A DNA stretch of 64,000 nt from Rhodobacteraceae bacterium MED-G08 (GTDB lineage: Bacteria; Pseudomonadota; Alphaproteobacteria; Rhodobacterales; Rhodobacteraceae): NCBI GenBank assembly GCA_002457055.1, contig NTKT01000005.1, positions 1 through 64,000 of the forward strand, read 5' to 3'. Below, one piece after another: positions 11,000 through 20,290 of this stretch. Below the pieces are notes generated by a model. It saw only the letters and a list, made by a program, of their open reading frames with translations, searched no databases and was not told where the DNA came from. Position 1 is the stretch's first letter. Each line of letters starts with the position of its first letter. The position numbers were made by a program, and so were the translations under genes.

Positions 11000-12310
11000 C
11001 TAACGCGCTAAAGGCGACCATGATGGATCTGATGCTCCCTCTGGAGTAATCAAAGGCTTCAAATTCCTGCCTGAGATATCTACACTATAAAGGGATGAAG
11101 TTCCATTTCTCCCTTGGGTCGATCGGCTAAATACTATTACACGTCCATTTGGAGACCAAGTTGGGCCTTCATCTAAAAATGACGCAGTTAATAATCTCTC
11201 TTCACTACCATCTAATCTCATCACACCAATGTGAAACCTACCCTTACTCTGCTTTGTAAAAGCTATCATATCACCTCTAGGTGACCAAACTGGTGTGCCA
11301 TAGCGGCCAGATCCAAAGCTTATTCGTCGAGCCTCGCCTCCATTAGCGGACATTATGTATAATTGTTGGGAGCCAGATCTATCACTCTCAAAAACAATCT
11401 GTTTTCCATCAGGAGAAAAACTAGGTGCTGTTTCAATTGCTGGCGATCTTGTTAGGCGTTTTACTGTTCCATTTGACAGTTGCATTCGATAAATATCAAC
11501 ATTACCACCATTCTCTAACGAGTAGAGTACTGAGTTACCATTTGGAGAAAATCTAGGCGCAAAAGTCATAGTACCAGCTTGATTAATTAGTGGCCTACTC
11601 CGAACATTACCAACATTAAGTATTTGAACCTGGGGAAATCCGGAGGCATAGCTCGTGTACAAAACTTTGTCTCCTTTCGGAGAAAATCTTGGAGCCATTA
11701 CTATTGAATTACTATCGGTAAGATATTTCACATTTGCGCCATCGTAATCCATCAAAGCCAACCTTTTTCTTCGTTGTGCCTTACCGCCGGTCTCAGAAAC
11801 AAAAACAATCCGACTATCAAAATATCCCGTTTCTCCAGTGATACGGCTATATACCTCGTCGGCTACTTTGTGAGCTATCCGCCTCCAGCTATTAGCATTC
11901 CCTGAGAATTTGAGGCCAGAGCCTAATTCTTGCTGCGAGAACACATCATATACACGGAACATAACTGTGACTTTACCACCGTTGTTCACAGAGACTGAGC
12001 CAGTGATTAGCGCATCTGCATTTATGACTTGCCAATCACTAAACTGAACAGGTGAGGAGAAACCAGTGATTTTACCGACGTGTGCAGAAGTTGGAATTTC
12101 TCGAAACAAACCTGTGCCAGTAAGGTCATTACGAACTACGTTGGTCAAATTGCGCGCAACTTCAACAGCATTTGGGGTCTCCGCGATAAATACGGGTACG
12201 GCAAAGGGCATAGGCTCAATGACGCCTTGCGTTATCTCAATTCGCAGTGGGGCCGCGAATAACGCGCCGCAATTTAAAATTATGAATGCTGCAAAAACAA
12301 GCCGAAACAT
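11000..12310 (-). CDS. tolB: Tol-Pal system beta-propeller protein TolB
   Basis: Periplasmic linker between TolA and Pal. Seen in 436 residues: a signal peptide (1-19, ending GALFA), an N-terminal alpha/beta domain (about 25-165), then a six-bladed WD40-like propeller built from repeats of the type APRFSPNG / [19 protein letters not shown] / [13 protein letters not shown] / [14 protein letters not shown]. The ATG overlaps the tolA stop codon by one base (TAATG), which points to translational coupling. The C terminus ends right after the last SPLAR strand, as usual. Confidence 0.97.
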   Translation of the reverse strand: MFRLVFAAFIILNCGALFAAPLRIEITQGVIEPMPFAVPVFIAETPNAVEVARNLTNVVRNDLTGTGLFREIPTSAHVGKITGFSSPVQFSDWQVINADALITGSVSVNNGGKVTVMFRVYDVFSQQELGSGLKFSGNANSWRRIAHKVADEVYSRITGETGYFDSRIVFVSETGGKAQRRKRLALMDYDGANVKYLTDSNSIVMAPRFSPKGDKVLYTSYASGFPQVQILNVGNVRSRPLINQAGTMTFAPRFSPNGNSVLYSLENGGNVDIYRMQLSNGTVKRLTRSPAIETAPSFSPDGKQIVFESDRSGSQQLYIMSANGGEARRISFGSGRYGTPVWSPRGDMIAFTKQSKGRFHIGVMRLDGSEERLLTASFLDEGPTWSPNGRVIVFSRSTQGRNGTSSLYSVDISGRNLKPLITPEGASDPSWSPLAR

Positions 12311-13440
12311 TATCTATTCCTCATCTGATCTGGATTGAATGTGAGGACAATCTGTTGCCATTGCGCATAATCAAAATCTTGCAAATTAAATCCATCCCAT
12401 TTCTTTTGACACTTAAAAATTGTTTTCTTTGCATTTGTAAATGCACTGCGAACTGCTGATCCTGCTCCTCCTTCACTTGAAATAAGGTTTATTTCATTGC
12501 GTTCAATTTTACCATTTTTATCCAACGAAAATTGTACTGTAACCTTAACATAGGCATTTTGGTTTCCAACATCAACATTCCAACAAGGCTCAATTTGCTT
12601 AAGTAAAGCATTCCCAACTGACGCATTTATCGTTTCTATGCCTGGCGATTCACTGGAAACGACATCTGGGCTTTCTAAATTTTCCAGTTCATTTTCAATA
12701 CCGCTTAATGCGGAACTGACAGCGTCAGCAAGATCTACACTATCAGTATCTTTTACTTCGTTATCCGGCTGGATTTGAGGTCTTCCCTTCGGTCGCAGTG
12801 AACTTTTTGGTGCACCAGATGGCTTTTTCTTCGGTTCAGTAATGATTTCAGTTGTCGCTCCGCGTGTAGATTGCATTTTTTCTTCTAATTCTAAATCTGG
12901 CTTTTCTTCGTCAGTGGGAACTTGACTTAAGCTTTCAATTACATCGTCATTGAATGCGTCCTCGTTTTCCGGCATAACTGGGACCGATGCGACCCTATCC
13001 GCTATCACTGGACTTGGGGTTTCACTGGCCTCTAGATTTGACTCCACTGATAGATCATCTTTATTTAAAACTGGCTGATCTGGCTCATTGGATAATTCAG
13101 GGGACACAGACTGCATCTGTTCAGGTATTTCAAGCTTATCTTGCTCCAACTTAGGGGTATTGGGAACTTTCGGAGAAACCGCTGGAACTTCTGAATCAAT
13201 TTTTGAAATGGTTGGATTATTCGTTAGCTCGTCAGGTTCAATCTGATTTAGAATATCAATTTCATCACTTACCTGTGGGTTACTATCCTTTGCTAATTGA
13301 TTTGCGAACTGTTCCTCAGAAATAATAGAAACTGAGGTGATTGAGATTTCTTCCGGTTTTGAGATAAAAACATCCCCCATAACAAGCCATAATAGAAAAG
13401 AAAGATGCGCTGCACCTGAAATATAGTGCCCAACATGCAT
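12310..13440 (-). CDS. tolA: TolA-like inner-membrane energy-transducing protein
   Basis: Spans the periplasm between the TolQR motor and TolB/Pal. Of 376 residues, 1-23 form a membrane anchor, 30-270 a long polar linker, and 270-372 a TolA/TonB-like C-terminal domain ([32 protein letters not shown]). Assignment relies on locus (tolR upstream, tolB downstream) and this domain order, since sequence identity within TolA is always low. Odd: the linker is dominated by Glu/Asp/Ser/Pro, unlike the Lys/Ala helical repeats of enterobacterial TolA. It starts 6 bases after tolR and overlaps tolB by one base. Confidence 0.9.
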   Translation of the reverse strand: MHVGHYISGAAHLSFLLWLVMGDVFISKPEEISITSVSIISEEQFANQLAKDSNPQVSDEIDILNQIEPDELTNNPTISKIDSEVPAVSPKVPNTPKLEQDKLEIPEQMQSVSPELSNEPDQPVLNKDDLSVESNLEASETPSPVIADRVASVPVMPENEDAFNDDVIESLSQVPTDEEKPDLELEEKMQSTRGATTEIITEPKKKPSGAPKSSLRPKGRPQIQPDNEVKDTDSVDLADAVSSALSGIENELENLESPDVVSSESPGIETINASVGNALLKQIEPCWNVDVGNQNAYVKVTVQFSLDKNGKIERNEINLISSEGGAGSAVRSAFTNAKKTIFKCQKKWDGFNLQDFDYAQWQQIVLTFNPDQMRNR

Positions 13441-13446
13441 CTCGTA

Positions 13447-13914
13447 TTAATTCTCAACATTCATAATATCTGGAGATCCAACATCAGTAACCAGGCCAAC
13501 ATTTGAAAAACCAGCACCGTTTATTGCCCCCATAATTTTTGCTACAAACTCATAAGGTACGGACCCATCCGCCCTAAGGTAGATCAAATCACTTTCACGC
13601 TCACCTGATATTGCCGATAACTTAGGTATCAGTTGCTCATACGGAATAGCTGTTTCTTGTAGAACAATTTTCTTATCTGCCGAAATTGTAATTGAAAGAG
13701 GTACATCATTTTCACTGGGAAGGGCATTAGCCGCTGTTTTAGGTAATTCTATTGGAATTCCCACAGTCAGCATGGGTGCAGTTACCATAAATATTATCAG
13801 TAAAACCAACATTACATCGACGAAGGGAGTGACGTTAATTTCCGACATAGGACGAACTCTTTTTGTGCGTCTATTTCTTTTACTTGTCTGCAGCTGTACT
13901 GTTCCAGCACCCAT
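13447..13914 (-). CDS. tolR: TolR, ExbD/TolR-family proton-channel component
   Basis: Part of the TolQR proton-driven motor. The 155-residue protein has a basic N-terminal cytoplasmic tail (SKRNRRTKRVRP), then SEINVTPFVDVMLVLLIIFMV, the single membrane helix with the essential Asp (in FVDVML), and a periplasmic ExbD-type domain. The stop-to-start spacing is 1 base from tolQ and 6 bases to tolA, so the three are read as one unit. The N-terminal tail is somewhat longer than in E. coli TolR (142 residues). Confidence 0.96.
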   Translation of the reverse strand: MGAGTVQLQTSKRNRRTKRVRPMSEINVTPFVDVMLVLLIIFMVTAPMLTVGIPIELPKTAANALPSENDVPLSITISADKKIVLQETAIPYEQLIPKLSAISGERESDLIYLRADGSVPYEFVAKIMGAINGAGFSNVGLVTDVGSPDIMNVEN

Positions 13915-13915
13915 T

Positions 13916-14587
13916 TCAACTATCCAATTGGCGGCTTAAAATTGTTGAAAATTCATCAGCAAAACTTTCATACCCAGCAACAATTCGGTCAGAATCCGCA
14001 CTAAGTTTATTATAAAATATCACAGCTGGAATGGCAGCCAAAAGTCCAAGTCCTGTTGCTAGTAAGGCTTCAGCAATTCCTGGAGCAACTACTGCCAAAT
14101 TAGTGTTCTGCTGCTCAGCAATCTCTATAAAAGCATTCATTATTCCCCATACGGTTCCAAATAAACCGATAAAGGGAGCTGTAGACCCAATTGTTGCCAG
14201 GATTGTTAATCCTGACTGCAGATCTTCAGCCTCACGCACTACGGCTACATCCATTGAACGATCTATTCGCGCTTGCGCGCCGGCTATCATGACTCCATCC
14301 GATCGGTGACTTCGTTCCCACTCCACCATACCGGCAGCAAAAACGCGTTCCGTATGTCCAGTTGGATCTGGCCCCAATTTTTCGAACAGCTCATCCAAAG
14401 GCTCTCCAGACCAGAAAGATTGGTCGAAGTTAGATGCTTCAGTCCGTGCTGTCCTAAATGATATTAATTTTTTGAATATAATTGACCATGACCAGAATGA
14501 TGACCCAATTAACATAATCATAACAATTTTAACTGTGATAGTTGCACGCCCAAAAAGCGCCCAAAAAGTAAAAGCTTCATTTTCCAT
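13916..14587 (-). CDS. tolQ: TolQ, MotA/TolQ/ExbB proton-channel protein
   Basis: Inner-membrane stator of the Tol system, three membrane helices: about 12-38, 130-150 and 165-190 in 223 residues. The family signature LTILATIGSTAPFIGLFGTVWGIMNAF and AEALLATGLGLLAAIPAVIFYN lies in the last two helices. It is encoded first of the tol genes, 102 bases after ybgC; that gap has no visible gene. The pairing with tolR and the length favour TolQ over ExbB. Confidence 0.96.
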   Translation of the reverse strand: MENEAFTFWALFGRATITVKIVMIMLIGSSFWSWSIIFKKLISFRTARTEASNFDQSFWSGEPLDELFEKLGPDPTGHTERVFAAGMVEWERSHRSDGVMIAGAQARIDRSMDVAVVREAEDLQSGLTILATIGSTAPFIGLFGTVWGIMNAFIEIAEQQNTNLAVVAPGIAEALLATGLGLLAAIPAVIFYNKLSADSDRIVAGYESFADEFSTILSRQLDS

Positions 14588-14689
14588 TTTATCTGCTCAT
14601 TTAATTGCCATCTTTGGCTTGGCGTGAGCATAAACGTTTTACTAGATAAATCCAAATAATATCGTTTAGAAAACCGAGAAATAAATATT

Positions 14690-15082
14690 TTAAGTGAATT
14701 TATCAAAAATTACATTTGGTAATTTTACCAAAACGCCACTCCTATCGATGGAGACTATATCCAAAACGGCTTTAAATATGAGATAATTATCTCGATAAAT
14801 ATCCTGATTTAATTTAAGTCGGACCCGTGTTTTACTTATTAATTCTGTCGATATTGTAAGTAGATCGTCAAATTTTGCCGCTTTTATATAATCCGCTTCT
14901 ACTTTCCGAACCGCAAAAACAATTCCAAAATCGTTGCGCAGAACATTTTGGTCGAAACCAATGTTACGCACCCACTCACTTCTCGCCCGTTCAATAAACT
15001 TTAAATAGTTTGCGTAATAAACAATCCCGGCTAAATCGGTATCTTCATAATATACGCGGCATTGGAAAGTATCTCTTTTCAT
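14690..15082 (-). CDS. ybgC: Tol-Pal-associated acyl-CoA thioesterase (hotdog fold)
   Basis: YbgC/4-hydroxybenzoyl-CoA thioesterase family, the usual first member of tol-pal clusters. The catalytic signature is YYEDTDLAGIVYYANYLKF with the active Asp in DTD, followed by IERARSEW. The ATG at 15082 overlaps the upstream gene's stop (TGATG); a TTG three bases earlier is also in frame but the ATG is preferred. The protein is 130 residues, as in the family. The substrate in this organism cannot be read from sequence; E. coli YbgC acts on short to long acyl-CoA and binds ACP. Confidence 0.94.
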   Translation of the reverse strand: MKRDTFQCRVYYEDTDLAGIVYYANYLKFIERARSEWVRNIGFDQNVLRNDFGIVFAVRKVEADYIKAAKFDDLLTISTELISKTRVRLKLNQDIYRDNYLIFKAVLDIVSIDRSGVLVKLPNVIFDKFT

Positions 15083-15714
15083 CAATTAACCACCATTTTG
15101 GTTACTCTTGCAGACAATCGTAATGCCATAGATTTATCATTAGAGGCATCTGGCAAAGTAGGATCATAGGCAACCCTGATAAGTGTTGAGACATTAGGTT
15201 TCAACAAAGTATGATGATCATCGGAAACTAACAAGGGAGAGCCGCTTTTAAAAGCATCATCTGACCACAGTAAAACCGACTGTACTACCTGTGATAACAT
15301 CAGTGTTTGCGCTGGCACTTGCATTATATTTTCATCGATTTTAATAAATACAAAACAAGCGCGAATAGCTCCTGCATTATCAAATCGAAAAATCCTATAC
15401 TGATTTGCTTCCGCTTCTATAAGCTGTTCCACAAGTGTGGACATGTTTGGCACCAATTTGTCGAGATTTGGCACTTCAATAAGCTCGAGCCAATTACTAA
15501 AAAAGAAGAACATAAAATTCGAACCAAGCTCTGGGTCTGTCTCACTCATTTGTTGATTTGTAAGTGACATAACTGCTTCAATGGCACCTTTTAGTATAGC
15601 TAAAGAATTATCGTCTAAGCCAAATACCACGGGAGCGACCGGTCGTCCCCACCTAGCGAATAAAAAAGTGCCATCTTTTCTAGTAAAATAACTTTCAACT
15701 TCTTCAGGGGTCAA
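15082..15714 (-). CDS. Conserved unknown protein between ruvB and ybgC
   Basis: I do not recognise a named family. The frame is open up to 15912, inside ruvB, but no ATG lies near the ruvB end; a TTG at 15714 with AGGA nine bases upstream gives a 210-residue protein starting TPEEVESYFTRKDG, after the ruvB stop, and is my choice. Visible: FARWGRPVAPVVFGLDD, an acidic and hydrophobic mid-part (FMFFFFSNWLELIEVPNLD), and NQYRIFRFDNAGAIRACFVFIK. No signal peptide or clear membrane helix, so probably cytoplasmic. Its stop overlaps the ybgC start. Sitting inside the ruv-tol run, it may be translated with ybgC; function unknown. Confidence 0.85.
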   Translation of the reverse strand: MTPEEVESYFTRKDGTFLFARWGRPVAPVVFGLDDNSLAILKGAIEAVMSLTNQQMSETDPELGSNFMFFFFSNWLELIEVPNLDKLVPNMSTLVEQLIEAEANQYRIFRFDNAGAIRACFVFIKIDENIMQVPAQTLMLSQVVQSVLLWSDDAFKSGSPLLVSDDHHTLLKPNVSTLIRVAYDPTLPDASNDKSMALRLSARVTKMVVN

Positions 15715-15736
15715 TTCACTAATTCCTGAAATGTTA

Positions 15737-16765
15737 CTAGTTAATGGAGTGAAATAGATCGTCAGATTGGCTTGGCGGCTTAAGTCCAAGATGCTTCCAA
15801 CCACCGCTAGCCAATGCTCTTCCACGAGGAGTTCGTTGTATAAGGCCCTGTTGCAAAAGATATGGCTCAATAACCTCTTCCAGTGAATCTCTACTTTCTG
15901 ACAGAGCAGCACTGATGGTTTCTATGCCAACCGGGCCCCCGGCATACTGTTCAGCAATAAGTTTCAAATATCTCCGGTCAGCGCCATCTAAACCTAGCGA
16001 GTCAACACCTAGTCTAGTTAAGGCGTGATCTGCAAGTTTCTTCGATATTGTACCATCCCCATCAACCAATGCAAAATCAGCTACTCTCCTTAACAACCGA
16101 CCAGCAATTCGAGGCGTACCACGAGCGCGCTTAGCGATTTCCATTGCGCCCAATACATCTGCAGGGGCCCCTAATTTCTTCGCATTTCGAGATACAATCT
16201 CGAAAAGCTCTTCATTTGTATAAAACTGCAATCTAGTTGGAATTCCAAATCGATCTCTGAGAGGCGTTGTTAACAAACCAAGTCTCGTCGTGGCACCAAT
16301 TAAAGTGAACGGTTGCAATTCAATTCTAACCGTTCTGGCAGCAGGCCCCTCGCCGATAACCAGATCTAACTCAAAATCTTCCAATGCAGGATACAATACC
16401 TCTTCCACTGCAGGGTTTAGTCGATGCACTTCGTCAATAAATAAAACGTCTCTGGCTTCCAGATTTGTCAATATTGCTGCTAAATCTCCCGCTTTTGCCA
16501 ACACAGGACCCGATGTCATACGAAAATTGACACCCAACTCTCGGCTCATAATCTGTGCCAAGGTTGTTTTCCCAAGCCCTGGCGGACCATAAAAGAGAGT
16601 ATGGTCCATTGCTTCACCACGCCTTTTGGCTGATTCAACAAAAACCTTCAAATTCGATCTTACTTCTGCCTGCCCAATGAACTCTGCTAAACTTTCAGGT
16701 CGTAGTGCTCGATCATTATCATCCGAGTTTTTTTCAGGACTTAAAATTGGTTCTTGTTCAATCAT
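15737..16765 (-). CDS. ruvB: Holliday junction branch-migration helicase RuvB
   Basis: AAA+ motor that drives branch migration with RuvA. Seen in 342 residues: Walker [10 protein letters not shown] (60-68), Walker B FIDEVHR (109-115), sensor 1 region [20 protein letters not shown] with the arginine finger, and a C-terminal winged helix ([15 protein letters not shown] ... [11 protein letters not shown]). It follows ruvA by 4 bases. Length matches the family (about 336-350). The C-terminal tail (residues 320-342) is variable. Confidence 0.98.
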   Translation of the reverse strand: MIEQEPILSPEKNSDDNDRALRPESLAEFIGQAEVRSNLKVFVESAKRRGEAMDHTLFYGPPGLGKTTLAQIMSRELGVNFRMTSGPVLAKAGDLAAILTNLEARDVLFIDEVHRLNPAVEEVLYPALEDFELDLVIGEGPAARTVRIELQPFTLIGATTRLGLLTTPLRDRFGIPTRLQFYTNEELFEIVSRNAKKLGAPADVLGAMEIAKRARGTPRIAGRLLRRVADFALVDGDGTISKKLADHALTRLGVDSLGLDGADRRYLKLIAEQYAGGPVGIETISAALSESRDSLEEVIEPYLLQQGLIQRTPRGRALASGGWKHLGLKPPSQSDDLFHSIN

Positions 16766-16769
16766 AAAA

Positions 16770-17480
16770 TCAATTTTCGTTTGGTGAAAGAAGCTTAAGC
16801 GCTTTCTTAATTATGTCTGGCGTAGATAACGTTTCTTCTAGATCGCTTGCAAGAGATATAGCATTAGCAGCCTCGGAGGGACTATAGCCCAAGTTTTTTA
16901 AAGCTGATAAAGCTTCGGCTTGATTTTTTTGTCTTTCTTCTGAAGACGAAGTACTTCTTTCCAGTGTACCGGCCACCTCGCCCTCAGAATATATATCTGC
17001 ATTGTCTTTACTATATTTAGAGATAGGCTCTTTCTTTTCTACAGCTGATTGACCAAAAACAGCAGCCATTGCCATTATTTGAGGTGCCTTTTCTTTAAGT
17101 TCATTTACAACTCTTTGCGCCGTCTTTGGTCCTATACCTTTTGCTTGCTTAACAGCAGCCCAATCACCAATGGAAATCGACCTATTTAATCCATCAGCAC
17201 CCAAAGCCCCCATGATTGCTAATGCAGCTTTAGCACCAACGCCTTGCACCGTCATTAAGAGCCTGTGCCACTCTTTTTCTACAATACTAGTAAAACCAAA
17301 AAGCTGAAGTATATCTTCGCGCACTAAAAGATCTGTATATAAAAATGTATATTCGCCAACTGCTGGTAAAGATCGTAGTGTTCTCTCTGAACAGTATACT
17401 ACATAGCCTACCCCTTGAACATCAATGAGTAGGTGATCCTCCGAAAAATACTCAATTTTACCGTACAGCCGCCCTATCAT
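16770..17480 (-). CDS. ruvA: Holliday junction DNA-binding protein RuvA
   Basis: Tetrameric junction-binding partner of RuvB. Domain I (1-63, [27 protein letters not shown]), two helix-hairpin-helix motifs in domain II ([31 protein letters not shown]), and a C-terminal RuvB-binding domain III ([21 protein letters not shown]). At 236 residues it is longer than E. coli RuvA (203), because the flexible linker between domains II and III (about 150-190) is extended and Ser/Glu-rich. Its ATG overlaps the ruvC stop as ATGA. Confidence 0.97.
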   Translation of the reverse strand: MIGRLYGKIEYFSEDHLLIDVQGVGYVVYCSERTLRSLPAVGEYTFLYTDLLVREDILQLFGFTSIVEKEWHRLLMTVQGVGAKAALAIMGALGADGLNRSISIGDWAAVKQAKGIGPKTAQRVVNELKEKAPQIMAMAAVFGQSAVEKKEPISKYSKDNADIYSEGEVAGTLERSTSSSEERQKNQAEALSALKNLGYSPSEAANAISLASDLEETLSTPDIIKKALKLLSPNEN

Positions 17481-17983
17481 GAGACTGCCTTTTCAATTGC
17501 GACCATATATCTATTTTGAGAGTAACCATAATGAGCATGACACAAGGCAATCGCCAAAGCGTCCGTTGCGTCCACACCATTCAGAGCAACGCCAGGTAGT
17601 TGTAATTTCACCATATGCGCAACCTGATTTTTATCTGCATGTCCTACACCTACAACGGCTTTTTTTACTTTATTTGGAGCGTACTCAGAAACTGCCAAAC
17701 CAGCTTTTGCTGGTACTAGCAAAGCTATTGCTCGCGCTTGGCCAAGCTTTAATGTCGCAGCTCCATCCTTATTGACAAACGTTGTTTCTACTGCAGCAAC
17801 ATCGGGTTTAAAATTCTCAAAAATATTTTCCAGCTGGATGAATAAGGAATGCAGTCTTTCTGATAAATCTATGCCTTTTGATCTGCAAATACCATTTGCA
17901 ACATGAGTAATGCGGCTTTGCTTTACATCTATTAACCCCCAGCCCATATTTCTAAGGCCGGGGTCAATACCTATAACCCTCAT
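17477..17983 (-). CDS. ruvC: Holliday junction resolvase RuvC
   Basis: Endonuclease that resolves Holliday junctions. I start it at the ATG giving MRVIGIDPG, since GAGG and AGGA lie immediately upstream; a start eight codons earlier is possible but gives an atypical N terminus. The 168-residue product shows the catalytic acidic residues: Asp7 in GIDPG, the Glu of AAVETTF, and the Asp pair in [17 protein letters not shown]. It is the first gene of a run of thirteen minus-strand genes ending with ftsH; the 129 bases between it and prmA should hold the promoter. Confidence 0.97.
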   Translation of the reverse strand: MRVIGIDPGLRNMGWGLIDVKQSRITHVANGICRSKGIDLSERLHSLFIQLENIFENFKPDVAAVETTFVNKDGAATLKLGQARAIALLVPAKAGLAVSEYAPNKVKKAVVGVGHADKNQVAHMVKLQLPGVALNGVDATDALAIALCHAHYGYSQNRYMVAIEKAVS

Positions 17984-18112
17984 TATCCTGCACCTCAATT
18001 TTTGCAAATATTAGCACGAAACGTGAACAAATGCCAAATAGAATTATTTTATTCTCAAATACGCTTACATTTAAAACCAAAACATTTAATATTTATAAAG
18101 GACATAATAGAG

Positions 18113-18982
18113 TCAAATCTTGCGGAAAATTATTGTCACCCATTCCCCAATCTCTATCTGATTGGATAGAGAGAAGCCTACGCCAGTATATTTATTGACA
18201 ACCAATTCCGCTTGCTCACTTAAAATACCAGATAACACAACGTATCCTCCAGACAAAGAATACTTTGATATATCAGTTGCTATCGCAAGAAGAGGGGCAA
18301 GTAATATATTTGCAAAAATCAAATCAAACGGATTTTTGGTTTTTATTTGCTCATGGGCAAATCCACTTGCTTCAAAACATTGAATGTTTCGATCTAATCC
18401 ATTTGCAAGAATGTTCATTTTAGCGACGCTATGGGCTACCGAATCAATATCACTAGCGATAACATTGGCGGAGAAAATACGCGCAGCAGCCATTGCCAAA
18501 ACTGCAGTACCACAACCGACATCAATAACATTTTTTGCCTTAAACCCACCTGTGATGAGTTGCTCCAGAGCAAGCAGGCAACCTTTAGTTGTCCCATGAT
18601 GTCCGGTCCCAAAAGCCATTGATGCCTCTATAAGCAATGGTTCACAATCAGGCGGGACTTTATCACTATCGTGTGATCCATAAACGAAAAACCTTCCAGC
18701 AACTACTGGCTTTAGTGAACGCTGAACTTTTGAAACCCAATCAATCTGAGGCAATTCTGATATTTTAAATTCTTCAGCTTGAAAAACAGCAGCAAGCAAA
18801 GCCAAACTTATATCATCTGGCTTTTCCGAGAAATATGCTCCAACCTCCCAAAGCCCCGAACCATCTTCCAATTCGAAAACTCCAACTCCAATTGGTTCGG
18901 GTGTAAGCCGTTCTAAAGCATCGCCGAGATCAGAAGCGTTTATTTTCCCGGGAAGTGTCGTTAAAGCAGTAAAAGTAGTCAT
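18113..18982 (-). CDS. prmA: Ribosomal protein L11 methyltransferase
   Basis: SAM-dependent trimethylation of ribosomal protein L11. Seen in 289 residues: the family signature MAFGTGHHGTTKGCL (around 128-142), SAM-binding motif I DVGCGTAVLAMAA, acidic loop ASDID, and motif IV ANILLAPL. The N-terminal third is the L11-recognition domain. It lies alone on the minus strand, 49 bases after the MFS gene, and may be co-transcribed with it. Confidence is high because GTGHHxTT is specific to PrmA. Confidence 0.95.
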   Translation of the reverse strand: MTTFTALTTLPGKINASDLGDALERLTPEPIGVGVFELEDGSGLWEVGAYFSEKPDDISLALLAAVFQAEEFKISELPQIDWVSKVQRSLKPVVAGRFFVYGSHDSDKVPPDCEPLLIEASMAFGTGHHGTTKGCLLALEQLITGGFKAKNVIDVGCGTAVLAMAAARIFSANVIASDIDSVAHSVAKMNILANGLDRNIQCFEASGFAHEQIKTKNPFDLIFANILLAPLLAIATDISKYSLSGGYVVLSGILSEQAELVVNKYTGVGFSLSNQIEIGEWVTIIFRKI

Positions 18983-19031
18983 TAATAAATATACGCCAAT
19001 CTAATACAAATTGATAAAATTAAATAAGATA

Positions 19032-20246
19032 TCATGAAACACAAAATATAGTTTCTTTACCTATTCTAGGCTCTCCAGGGATTAAAAGAGCTAATACAAA
19101 AGAAAAAACTGCTAAAATACCAGCTGCGCAAAAAACTAAAAAAGGAGACGCAAGCCACAAGAAGCCAAGAACAACGGGCAAGAAAATAGCAGCTATGTGA
19201 TTTATTGTAAAAGCAACAGCGGCAGTTGCTGCTATATCTCTCGGGTCCGCAATTTTTTGAAAATAGGTTTTAATCGCTAAAGCCAGAGCAAAGAAAAGAT
19301 GATCCAAAAGATAAAGGATGGCAGCAATTAAAACACCCCAACCGAAGAGGTATATCCCACCGTAAGCAAAAAAGACTAATGCAAGACCAAGGTATTCGAC
19401 CGCAAGAGCATTACGCTCTCCATATCGAGCAACTGCGCGCCCAATTAATGGTGCTAGACAAATATTAAGAATTAAATTTATTAGGTAAAGTGTTGTCAAT
19501 TGCTGCACGTCCATGCCAAACTTTTCCACCATCATAAATCCGGCAAAAACTACAAATATCTGCCTTCTTGCCCCCGACATGAATTGTAGCAGATAATAAA
19601 GCCAATAACGCTTACGTAGGACCATTTTCTTCGTCTGAGAAATTGATGCCTTAAAGTTGGGGAAAAGGATATAGCCCAGCACAGCCAATAAAAAACAGGC
19701 AAGTCCAGCTAACATATATGCAGAATTAAAAGATATATTTAGCTTATCCCAACCAAAAATTATACATATGTAAGCGATCAAGGTCGCTGCCGACCCGATT
19801 GCCATGAGTTTACCAAGCTTACCTGGAGCCTCTTCTTTTGAAAACCATTGAAGTTGCAACGACTGATTAACTGTTTCAAAAAAATGAAATCCGATGGAAC
19901 TCAGAAGAGTTATCGTCAATATGCCACTTAAATGAGGGAACCATGCAGTAGCGGCGGTAGCAATGCCGAGCAGCCCTAGCATTAGAAGCGCTAATGTCTG
20001 CTCTCTAAAAAAAAGTAAGATGCTGATTACACCCACGGCAAAAAAACCAGGTATTTCTCGGACAGTATGCAAAATGCCGATGTCTAAACCATCAAAACGA
20101 ATTATTTCGACGACAAAGTTGTTCAAAAGGGCAGACCAAACGGCAAATGCTAAGGGCATAGCAATTGCCATTAATATTAATAAGGCTTCAGGACGTCTCC
20201 ATTTTGGCAACTTAGATAAATGTCTAATATGATAGTTTTCCTTCAT
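19032..20246 (-). CDS. MFS transporter, substrate unknown
   Basis: Major facilitator superfamily permease of about 404 residues with twelve likely membrane helices (for example LLILMAIAMPLAFAVW, IPGFFAVGVISILLFF, AILYLLDHLFFALALAI). The ATG at 20246 gives a short basic cytoplasmic N terminus; an in-frame GTG at 20294 overlapping the priA stop (GTGA) would add 16 residues and cannot be excluded. No substrate motif is readable. It sits between priA and prmA, both housekeeping genes, which gives no clue to its substrate. Confidence 0.88.
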   Translation of the reverse strand: MKENYHIRHLSKLPKWRRPEALLILMAIAMPLAFAVWSALLNNFVVEIIRFDGLDIGILHTVREIPGFFAVGVISILLFFREQTLALLMLGLLGIATAATAWFPHLSGILTITLLSSIGFHFFETVNQSLQLQWFSKEEAPGKLGKLMAIGSAATLIAYICIIFGWDKLNISFNSAYMLAGLACFLLAVLGYILFPNFKASISQTKKMVLRKRYWLYYLLQFMSGARRQIFVVFAGFMMVEKFGMDVQQLTTLYLINLILNICLAPLIGRAVARYGERNALAVEYLGLALVFFAYGGIYLFGWGVLIAAILYLLDHLFFALALAIKTYFQKIADPRDIAATAAVAFTINHIAAIFLPVVLGFLWLASPFLVFCAAGILAVFSFVLALLIPGEPRIGKETIFCVS

Positions 20247-20290
20247 AGCCCGCGTATAATCAGGATTTGTATTTAAGACCAGTTGGTAAA

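Noticed and set aside
15715-15912. N-terminal extension of the unknown protein into ruvB
   Set aside because: It would need a 176-base overlap with the highly conserved ruvB C terminus; the TTG with AGGA after the ruvB stop is simpler.
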